Part shown: piece by piece, positions 14,224 through 20,487 of the stretch
How the letters are laid out: each line of letters opens with the position of its first letter
How positions within the stretch are numbered: the first letter of the stretch is position 1
Source of the DNA: an uncultured Lentisphaeria bacterium
GTDB lineage: Bacteria; Verrucomicrobiota; Lentisphaeria; Victivallales; Victivallaceae
Length of the DNA: 20,487 nucleotides
Assembly: GCA_937888615.1 (NCBI GenBank)
Contig: CALABZ010000448.1
Location: 1-20,487, forward strand
Direction: 5' to 3'
Notes under the pieces: generated by a model
Seen by the model: the letters and a program-made list of their open reading frames with translations, nothing else
Told to the model about the DNA's origin: nothing
Database searches by the model: none
Program-made: the position numbers and the translations under genes

Positions 14224-17160
14224 ATGAACTACCGTATTGAAATTTCACCATTGCGGCGCTGGCGCGACGCCCGCGGCGAAGGCGTAAAACAGCAGATTGC
14301 CAACTTTCTGAAAATCAGCGTCGATCAGGTGCGCACCCGCAGCGTTTATACCGTCAGCGCCGACATCACCGACGCCGAAGCGGCCAAAGCGGCGCGCGAA
14401 CTCGCCAACCCGATTCTTCAGAGCGGCAGCGTCGGTGAAACCCCGACGGAAGGCTGCGACTGGCTGATTTCGGTCGGATTCCGCCCCGGCGTGACCGACA
14501 ACGTCGGCCGCACCGCCCACGAAGCGATCGGCGACATCGTCGGGCGCAAACTGCGCGACGACGAACACGTATGCAGTTCCGTTGAATACATGATTTCCGG
14601 CAAACTCGACCGCTCCTCGGTTGAGGACATCGCCCGCAAGCTCCTGGCCAACGAACTGATTGAAACTGTTCGGATCTTTGACGGTGCCGAGCTCAAAAAC
14701 GGTATTCCGCTGTTCCTGCCGGTGATCACCTCCGACCATCAGGCCGTGTCCCGCGAATACAATCTCGAAGTCAGCGACCACGAATTGGTGGAAATCAGCC
14801 GCAAAGGCATTCTCGCGCTGACGCTTGAAGAAATGAAGGTCATCCAGAATTATTTCCGCAACGCCAAAGGGCGCGAAGCGGTCGGCCTGAACGCCAACCC
14901 CACCGACGTCGAAATGGAAGTGCTGGCGCAGACCTGGTCCGAACACTGCAAACACAAAATTTTCGATGCCGAAATCGATTACGACGACGGTTCCGGCAAG
15001 ATTCAGCATATCGTGTCCTGTTACAAAACGTTCATTAAGAAAAGCACGTTCGAAATCGGCGAAAAAGTGGACTGGCTGGTGTCCGTGTTCCACGACAACG
15101 CCGGGGTGATCAAATTCAATAACAAGCTGAACCTCGTTTATAAGGTCGAAACCCACAACAGCCCGTCCGCGCTCGACCCTTACGGCGGTGCCATGACCGG
15201 GATCGTTGGTGTGAACCGCGACCCGATGGGGACCGGGCAGGGGGCCGATCTGCTGATCAACGTTTGGGGTTATTGCCTTGGTTCGCCGTTCACCGAAGAC
15301 AAGGACGTACCGGAAGGCCTGTTGCATCCGCGCCGCCTTCGCGACGGCGTCCACAAAGGAGTGATCGACGGCGGCAACCAGAGCGGGATTCCATACGGGC
15401 TTGGCTGGGAATATTTTGACGAACGCTACCTCGGCAAGCCGCTGGTGTACTGCGGTACGGTCGGGACACTGCCGGTGAAGATCGGCGAAGTCCGCGGTGA
15501 AGAAAAATCGATCAAGCCCGGCGACCTGATCGTCATGGGCGGCGGCCGCATCGGCAAGGACGGCATCCACGGGGCCACGTTCTCCAGCGAAGAACTGCAT
15601 CAGGACAGCCCGACGCAGGCGGTCCAGATCGGCGACCCGATCACCCAGAAAAAAATGGGCGACTTCATTTACGAGGCGCGCGGCCGCGGCCTTTATCGTT
15701 TCGTCACCGACAACGGCGCGGGCGGCCTTTCCTCCAGCGTCGGCGAAATGGCCGGGCTCTGCAACGGCTGCCGGATGGACCTGGAAAAGGCTCCACTCAA
15801 ATATTCCGGCCTTGATCCGTGGGAAATCCTGGTTTCGGAGGCGCAGGAACGCATGAGTTTCGCGGTCCCCCCGGAAAACATCGACGAATTCAAGAAACTC
15901 GCCGCCGACCGTGACGTCGAAGTCACCGTGCTGGGCGAGTTCACCGACGATGGCAAATTCCACATGACCTGGGGCGACAAGACCGTCGCTTATCTCGACA
16001 TTGAATTCATGCACGACGGATTGCCGCGCCTCCAGTTGAAAGCCAAATGGGCCCCGCCGGTTCACAGTGAACCCGCAACCGCCGGGCGCGACCTGAAAAA
16101 TGATGTGCTCGAAGTCGTCGGCCGCCTGAACATCTGTTCCGATGAATACAAGGCCCGCCAGTATGACCACGAAGTGAAGGGCCTCAGCGTCATCAAACCG
16201 TTCGTCGGCAAAGAACGCGACGTGCTCAGCGACGCCACCGTGACCATGATCGAACAGCTCAGCCGCGAAGGGATCATCCTGTCCGGCGGTATCCTGCCGC
16301 GTTACAGCGACATCGACACCTATCACATGGTCGCGTCGATCATCGACCTGGCGATCCGCCGCATTATCGCGGTAGGCGGCAAACTTGGCCATATCGCCGG
16401 GCTTGACAACTTCTGCTGGCCGGACCCTGTCCAGAGTCCGAAGACCCCGGACGGTGAATACAAGCTGGCCCAGCTCGTCCGCGCCAACCAGGCACTCTAC
16501 GATTATACCAAGGCATTTCTGGTTCCGTGCATTTCCGGCAAGGACAGCATGAAAAACGACAGCACCCGCGGCGGCAAGAAGATTTCGATCCCCCCGACCG
16601 TGCTTTTCAGCGCCATCGCCCGCATGGACGACATCGCCAAGGCGGTCACGCTGGATGCCAAGTTTGCCGGCGACCTTGTTTACGTGATCGGCAATACCGT
16701 CGACGAGCTCGGCGGCAGTGAATACTTCGCCATGCTCGACGCCACCGGCAATAATGTGCCGAAGGTCGATGCCGAATACGCACAGGCCGTTTATCGCGCG
16801 GTTTCCGCCGTCACCGAAGCCGAACTGGCTGATTCCCTCCATACCCCGGCGCTCGGCGGCCTGGCCGCCGGTTTCGCCAAGGTGGCGATGGGCGGACGCC
16901 TCGGATTGGAAATCGACCTCGCGAAGATTCCGCATCAGGGCAATCTCACCCCGGAACAACTTCTTTTCTCGGAGTCCAACAGCCGTTTTATCATGACGGT
17001 AAAGCCGGAAAACGCGGGCCGGGTGGAAGAACTGCTGAAAGGCATTCCGTTCGCACAAGTCGGCAAGGTCACGGAAAAGACCGATCTGGTGCTCGGCGAT
17101 ACGGTCCTGCCGATGGCGCAATTATTGAAACATTACCAGGGAACCCTCGCGGGGATTTAA
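14224..17160 (+). CDS. purL: Phosphoribosylformylglycinamidine synthase subunit PurL (with tandem PurS-like domains)
   Basis: Makes FGAM from FGAR, ATP and glutamine-derived ammonia, the fourth step of purine synthesis, in the cytoplasm. The 978 residues hold, in order: two PurS-like units (about 1-75 and 82-155; the second opens with VGFRPGVTDNVG), a linker, then the duplicated AIR-synthase-like halves. Key motifs are SEHCKHK (239-245, catalytic His), THNSPSALDPYGGAMTG (ATP/Mg), GGRIGKDGIHGATFSS, TDNGAGGLSSSVGEMA, SGKDSMKND and LGGLAAGFAKVAMGG. There is no C-terminal glutaminase domain, so a separate PurQ is needed and is not in this window. It is longer than small PurL (~740) and shorter than large PurL (~1290). 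CTGGAG is seven bases before the ATG. Confidence 0.93.
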   Translation: MNYRIEISPLRRWRDARGEGVKQQIANFLKISVDQVRTRSVYTVSADITDAEAAKAARELANPILQSGSVGETPTEGCDWLISVGFRPGVTDNVGRTAHEAIGDIVGRKLRDDEHVCSSVEYMISGKLDRSSVEDIARKLLANELIETVRIFDGAELKNGIPLFLPVITSDHQAVSREYNLEVSDHELVEISRKGILALTLEEMKVIQNYFRNAKGREAVGLNANPTDVEMEVLAQTWSEHCKHKIFDAEIDYDDGSGKIQHIVSCYKTFIKKSTFEIGEKVDWLVSVFHDNAGVIKFNNKLNLVYKVETHNSPSALDPYGGAMTGIVGVNRDPMGTGQGADLLINVWGYCLGSPFTEDKDVPEGLLHPRRLRDGVHKGVIDGGNQSGIPYGLGWEYFDERYLGKPLVYCGTVGTLPVKIGEVRGEEKSIKPGDLIVMGGGRIGKDGIHGATFSSEELHQDSPTQAVQIGDPITQKKMGDFIYEARGRGLYRFVTDNGAGGLSSSVGEMAGLCNGCRMDLEKAPLKYSGLDPWEILVSEAQERMSFAVPPENIDEFKKLAADRDVEVTVLGEFTDDGKFHMTWGDKTVAYLDIEFMHDGLPRLQLKAKWAPPVHSEPATAGRDLKNDVLEVVGRLNICSDEYKARQYDHEVKGLSVIKPFVGKERDVLSDATVTMIEQLSREGIILSGGILPRYSDIDTYHMVASIIDLAIRRIIAVGGKLGHIAGLDNFCWPDPVQSPKTPDGEYKLAQLVRANQALYDYTKAFLVPCISGKDSMKNDSTRGGKKISIPPTVLFSAIARMDDIAKAVTLDAKFAGDLVYVIGNTVDELGGSEYFAMLDATGNNVPKVDAEYAQAVYRAVSAVTEAELADSLHTPALGGLAAGFAKVAMGGRLGLEIDLAKIPHQGNLTPEQLLFSESNSRFIMTVKPENAGRVEELLKGIPFAQVGKVTEKTDLVLGDTVLPMAQLLKHYQGTLAGI

Positions 17161-17172
17161 AGCGGGGACGAT

Positions 17173-17820
17173 ATGATCAGCCAATATTTTGCAGTTACGG
17201 CGAAGCTCTTTTTTCTGCTGACGCCGTTTTTCGTGCTATCGATTTTTCTAAGCATGACTTCGACCATGGAGCCGCTGGAGAAACGCCGCACCGCGGTCCG
17301 AACATCGATATCCAACGCATGTATTTGTCTTTTCGTTTATTTCTTCGGGAACTTTTTCTTTTCATTCCTGGGGATTACGCTGGATGCGTTCCGGGTCGGT
17401 GCGGGGTTGATCCTGCTGCTGAACTCCATAGAACTGATCCACGGCAAAACCAAGGCCCCGGAAGTCGGCAATACCGATATTTCGGTGGTTCCGCTTTCCG
17501 TGCCGGTAACGATCGGGCCGGGGACCATCGGTGCGCTGCTGCTGATGGGAACCGACAGCAGCACGGTGCCGATGAAGCTGGTGGACTGTGCCGGGGTCAT
17601 GACCGGGGTACTCATCCTGTCGTTGATGCTTTCGTTCTCTGACCGGGTGGAAAAGTTTCTCGGCTGCCGCAATCTGGTAATTCTGGGCAAGCTGACCGGG
17701 CTGATTATTTCAACGCTGGCGATGCAGATGATTTTCACCGGGATTGTCAATTTTTTCAACATCCATGAGATTCTGGAACTTCTTCGCGGAGGGGCAGGCG
17801 CTCTTGCCGCCAAAGGGTAA
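17173..17820 (+). CDS. MarC-family integral membrane protein
   Basis: A 215-residue protein of the MarC/YchE/YhgN (formerly UPF0056) family, with about six transmembrane segments: residues 5-27, 45-67, 70-90, 113-128, 135-155 and 172-195. Conserved family patches include 'SIFLSMTSTMEPLEKR' after helix 1, 'FRVGAGLILLLNSIELIHG' and the central VPLSVPVTIGPGTIGALL. The family's transport substrate is not established; the old link to multiple antibiotic resistance was not upheld. The gene starts 12 bases after purL with GGGG five bases upstream, and the phosphatase gene follows after three bases, so these genes are probably one transcript. Confidence 0.9.
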   Translation: MISQYFAVTAKLFFLLTPFFVLSIFLSMTSTMEPLEKRRTAVRTSISNACICLFVYFFGNFFFSFLGITLDAFRVGAGLILLLNSIELIHGKTKAPEVGNTDISVVPLSVPVTIGPGTIGALLLMGTDSSTVPMKLVDCAGVMTGVLILSLMLSFSDRVEKFLGCRNLVILGKLTGLIISTLAMQMIFTGIVNFFNIHEILELLRGGAGALAAKG

Positions 17821-17823
17821 ATT

Positions 17824-18549
17824 ATGAGGACACACAGGAAAACCGCCGAACGCCTCCCGGTCGGGGGCACGTTCAACGTCCGCGACATGGGGGGCTACTC
17901 CGCCGCCGACGGGCGAACCGTCCGGTGGAACCGGGTATTCCGTTCGGACGACCTGAGTACGTTGACCGATGACGGGCTCGACTATCTGACCCGCCTGGAA
18001 ATCCGCAGTATCGTCGATTTCCGGGATCTTGGGGAGCGGGAATACGCACCGGACCGTTGTCCCGGCAGTGTTTCCAATATATACGAGTTTCCGATCAAGG
18101 TTGGTAATTTGATGGAACTGCTTGAGTTCAACAACCATGACGTCGGGTTGCTTCTGTGCAATGCCAACAAGAGTCTCGTGCGCGATTTCAACGCCGAATA
18201 TGCTTTTTTTTTTGAAGTATTGGCCGATGGCGATTCCGCGCCGCTGCTTTTTCATTGTTCCGCGGGCAAAGACCGGGCCGGTTTTGCCGCCGCATTGTTC
18301 CTGTCATCGCTCGGAGTTGACCGTGAAATCGTGATTCAGGATTATCTGCCATCCGGCGACAATATCCGCCCGAAGTATCGCGCTGAAGTCGAAGCGAACC
18401 CGATTCTTGCGCCGCTGATGCAGAGCCGGCGCGAATACCTGTCCTCGGCGTTCGAGGTGATTGATGATGAATTCGGCGGCGTCGAAAATTATCTGTCCGA
18501 AGCCCTTGGCGTCGATCTCGACCGAATGCGCCGCCTGTATCTGGACTGA
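17824..18549 (+). CDS. Tyrosine/lipid phosphatase of the CX5R (Y_phosphatase3/LipA) family
   Basis: A 241-residue protein phosphatase-like enzyme. The P-loop HCSAGKDRAG is at residues 144-153, with nucleophile C145 and phosphate-binding R151; the 'GKDR' form is typical of the bacterial tyrosine/phosphoinositide phosphatases related to Listeria LipA. The N-terminal 'FNVRDMGGYSAADGRTVRWN' and 'VFRSDDLSTLTDDGLDYL' are the usual opening, and the D-x-R element in VDFRDLGERE (about 60-68) is also conserved. There is no signal peptide, so it is probably cytoplasmic. The AAAGGG Shine-Dalgarno lies inside the last codons of the MarC gene, and the start is three bases after its stop, so the two are coupled. 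The natural substrate is unknown. Confidence 0.88.
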   Translation: MRTHRKTAERLPVGGTFNVRDMGGYSAADGRTVRWNRVFRSDDLSTLTDDGLDYLTRLEIRSIVDFRDLGEREYAPDRCPGSVSNIYEFPIKVGNLMELLEFNNHDVGLLLCNANKSLVRDFNAEYAFFFEVLADGDSAPLLFHCSAGKDRAGFAAALFLSSLGVDREIVIQDYLPSGDNIRPKYRAEVEANPILAPLMQSRREYLSSAFEVIDDEFGGVENYLSEALGVDLDRMRRLYLD

Positions 18550-18606
18550 TGGTCCCACCGTGCTCCGCGTTTCATTTAAAACTGATTATTTTTATGATTT
18601 TCCGGC

Positions 18607-18634
18607 TTGAATAGTGGCCGGTATGGTTTATCTT
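18607..18634 (+). promoter_or_regulatory. Possible promoter of mraY
   Basis: TTGAAT (18607-18612) and TATCTT (18629-18634) are 16 bases apart in the 122-base spacer before mraY. A CCGGC/GCCGG inverted repeat (18602-18606 and 18617-18621) overlaps the -35 box and could be a weak hairpin or a binding site. Tentative. Confidence 0.35.
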
Positions 18635-18671
18635 TTAACGAAGATTGCTTTTAAAACTTTAGGAACCTTTT

Positions 18672-19763
18672 ATGCTTTATTATTTGTCGTATCTCCAGGA
18701 GTATTTCGGGCCGTTCCGTCTCTTCGAATACGTCACACTGCGCAGCGCCGGAGCCATGATGACGGCCCTGCTGATCGGAATGTTTTTCGGCCCGTTTACC
18801 GTACGCTCCCTGACCCGTTTTCGAACCGTGGCCGAGGACCGTTACAAGGATCTTTTTCCGAACGAACACATCAACCCGCTGAAAAACAGGACCCCCAGCA
18901 TGGGTGGACTCCTGATCATCGCCGCCATCGTCATTTCCGCGCTTCTCTGGAACGTCTGGACCTGCCCGATCACCATCGCGCTGACGGTGTCGTTGCTGGC
19001 CATGTCCGCCATCGGGTTCACCGACGACTATTTCAAGGTGGCGTTCAAGAAACGCGACGGCATTCCCGGCAAGGCCAAGTTGATTTTTCAATTCGTCATC
19101 GCTTTCGGCGCCATCTTTTATATCAACAGCATGCCGGAAACCCACGGCATGATGTGGCAGTTTTATGTACCGTTCCTGAAAGACCCGGTCTGGGTGTCGC
19201 CGCTGGTCATGGTATTCAGTACCGTCGTGGTCATGGGCTCGTCGAACGCGGTAAACCTGACCGACGGCAAGGATGGGTTGGCGGTTGGCTGCATGGTATT
19301 CGCGGCCATTGCTTTTGGGGTTTTCGCCTACCTGTCCAGTCACAATGTTTTTGCCATTTACCTTGGAATTCCGGTTGTGCCGGGGATTGAGGAAGCCGCG
19401 GTTTTCGCCATGGCCATCGCGGGAGCCTGCATCGGTTTTTTGTGGTGGAACTGTCACCCCGCCTCAATGTTCATGGGCGACACCGGCAGCCTGGCACTGG
19501 GAGGAATCCTCGGACTGATCGCGGTTTTCGTGAAACAGGAAATCACGCTGGCGATTGTGGGGGGCGTTTTCGTGATCGAAGCACTGTCGGTGATGATTCA
19601 GGTGACCGTATTCAAACGGACCGGCAAGCGGGTTTTCCTGTGCGCCCCCATCCATCACCATTTTGAACGCCTGGGCTGGACCGAAACCCAGATCGTCGTC
19701 AGGTTCTGGATTCTGGCCGGAATCTTCGCCATGCTTGGACTTGCCACCCTCAAACTAAGGTGA
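18672..19763 (+). CDS. mraY: Phospho-N-acetylmuramoyl-pentapeptide-transferase MraY
   Basis: Transfers phospho-MurNAc-pentapeptide from UDP to undecaprenyl phosphate, forming lipid I in the inner membrane. The 363 residues carry about ten membrane segments. Motifs are TPSMGGLLI, the catalytic Asp pair in GFTDDYFKV (about 116-124), NAVNLTDGKDGLA (about 190-202), MFMGDTGSLALGG (about 267-279) and the cytoplasmic PIHHHFERLGW (about 327-337). AGGA lies about ten bases before the ATG. The gene is normally within the dcw cell-wall cluster between murF and murD; here neither is adjacent, and the downstream gene encodes an unrelated peptidase. Function is secure; the context is unusual. Confidence 0.96.
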   Translation: MLYYLSYLQEYFGPFRLFEYVTLRSAGAMMTALLIGMFFGPFTVRSLTRFRTVAEDRYKDLFPNEHINPLKNRTPSMGGLLIIAAIVISALLWNVWTCPITIALTVSLLAMSAIGFTDDYFKVAFKKRDGIPGKAKLIFQFVIAFGAIFYINSMPETHGMMWQFYVPFLKDPVWVSPLVMVFSTVVVMGSSNAVNLTDGKDGLAVGCMVFAAIAFGVFAYLSSHNVFAIYLGIPVVPGIEEAAVFAMAIAGACIGFLWWNCHPASMFMGDTGSLALGGILGLIAVFVKQEITLAIVGGVFVIEALSVMIQVTVFKRTGKRVFLCAPIHHHFERLGWTETQIVVRFWILAGIFAMLGLATLKLR

Positions 19764-19768
19764 CGATC

Positions 19769-20487
19769 ATGCGCGGGTTTGCGATTTCAGTTCTGTTGTT
19801 CACCGCCCTCAACATCATGGCGCTCAACTGTTCCCAATGCAACCGCCCCATCACCGGCAAATACCTAAAAGCCAATGGCAAAGTATTCTGCTCCAATGCC
19901 TGTTACGAAAAAACACTTCCGAAATGCGCCCTCTGCGGACGCCACTTCAGCAAAGGGATCCAGATTACCGAAGACCCCTCCAAGGTCTATTGCGAGGAAT
20001 GCGCCGCCAAACCGATCTGCTCCAACTGCCGCCTTCCCAATGATTGCGAGAAACTCGATGATGGCCGCAATATCTGCCGCGAATGCCGCGCCCATGCCAT
20101 ATTTAAACAGGAGCAGGCACAAGAGATTTTCGACCAAGTCCGCGAACGGATGCGGCGCGATTTAAAGATCGGTACCGACCGCAATATTCACTTCTATTTG
20201 ATTAGCCTGCCCGACCTGAAAAAACGCAGTTCCGACAGCAACACGCCCGGCGAGGAACTTGGCTTATACAGCTATACTTTTACCGAGGTGACCACCACCG
20301 AAAAGAAATTTCCGTGGAGTAAACCCCATGAAAGCATCAGGATCACCAACGAACGCTTCGCCATTTATGCGCTGTACGGCCTGACCGAACCAAGACTGAT
20401 CGAAGTGTGCGCCCATGAACTGGCTCATGACTGGATGCAGGAAAATTACCCTCATATCCGTTCCCTGAAAATCCGCGAAGGCTTCGC
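19769..20487 (+). CDS. Exported Cys-rich (LIM-like) protein with DA1-like HExxH peptidase domain (partial)
   Basis: 239 codons are visible, with no stop before the window edge. Residues 1-19 look like a short signal peptide (RGFAISVLLFTALNIMAL). Residues 20-110 hold repeated CxxC pairs (CSQC, CALC, CEEC, CSNC, CREC) plus a CSNAC and a single Cys, in a LIM or zinc-ribbon arrangement. Residues about 155-239 resemble the DA1 peptidase domain of plants: a 'LGLYSYTFTEVTTT' strand, then 'AIYALYGLTEPRLIE', then the metal site H216-E-L-A-H220 in AHELAHDWM, and a C-terminal EGF. The ATG is five bases after the mraY stop, so it is probably co-transcribed. Metallopeptidase activity and an exported location are inferred. 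Confidence 0.75.
   Translation, partial: MRGFAISVLLFTALNIMALNCSQCNRPITGKYLKANGKVFCSNACYEKTLPKCALCGRHFSKGIQITEDPSKVYCEECAAKPICSNCRLPNDCEKLDDGRNICRECRAHAIFKQEQAQEIFDQVRERMRRDLKIGTDRNIHFYLISLPDLKKRSSDSNTPGEELGLYSYTFTEVTTTEKKFPWSKPHESIRITNERFAIYALYGLTEPRLIEVCAHELAHDWMQENYPHIRSLKIREGF

Noticed and set aside
14245..17121. Very long open frame (958 codons) on the strand opposite purL
   Set aside because: It mirrors purL codons; the protein is Phe/His/Asp/Val-rich without a recognisable domain, while purL is certain by motif. Long antisense frames are expected with this codon usage.
1..20487. CRISPR arrays, tRNA genes, insertion sequences, phage att sites
   Set aside because: Looked for regularly spaced short repeats, cloverleaf-like ends with CCA, transposase motifs and terminal inverted repeats; none was seen by eye.

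Overview
The window looks like bacterial chromosome from the Lentisphaerota (a Victivallis-type gut or sediment bacterium). This is inference. It rests on a GC-rich coding style, a type IV pilin-like protein with a Lentisphaerota-style N-terminus beside a LacI regulator and a DUF4838 glycan-active protein, and housekeeping genes scattered outside their usual clusters. I see no tRNA, rRNA, CRISPR array, insertion sequence or phage gene.

Layout. Positions 1-2285 (minus strand) hold a Gfo/Idh/MocA oxidoreductase, then a terminator hairpin whose inverted repeat also contains the promoter of the next gene, then a secreted protein of unknown function and the first 90 codons of folB. A divergent AraC-family regulator follows (2425-3216), then rpsT with a clear terminator, a Ste24-like membrane protease, pgi, and a lysine 2,3-aminomutase-family radical SAM gene overlapping the pgi end.

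Positions 7748-12471 (minus strand) form a compact cassette: LacI-family repressor, pseudopilin-like protein, secreted DUF4838 protein and a small secreted carbohydrate-binding-like protein. Two of its three junctions are 4-base ATGA overlaps. The third would be too if the pseudopilin gene had not lost one base. A near-consensus sigma-70 promoter is bracketed by two 15-base palindromes, so the cassette is probably repressed by its own first product and induced by a sugar or glycan fragment.

Positions 12642-12809 repeat the pgi promoter, leader and first ~27 codons, with about 12 differences over 169 positions and a frameshift. The copy runs into a strong intrinsic terminator just upstream of an RlmD-type rRNA methyltransferase gene. 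It may be a relic, an attenuator, or the source of a ~160-nt RNA mimicking the pgi mRNA 5' end.

The right end (14224-20487, plus strand) carries purL with two PurS-like domains at its N-terminus, a MarC-family membrane protein, a CX5R phosphatase, mraY away from any dcw cluster, and the first two thirds or so of an exported protein with many CxxC motifs and a DA1-like HExxH peptidase domain.

The items most worth a second look are the pgi-leader duplication, the self-regulated pseudopilin/DUF4838 cassette and the DA1-like peptidase.
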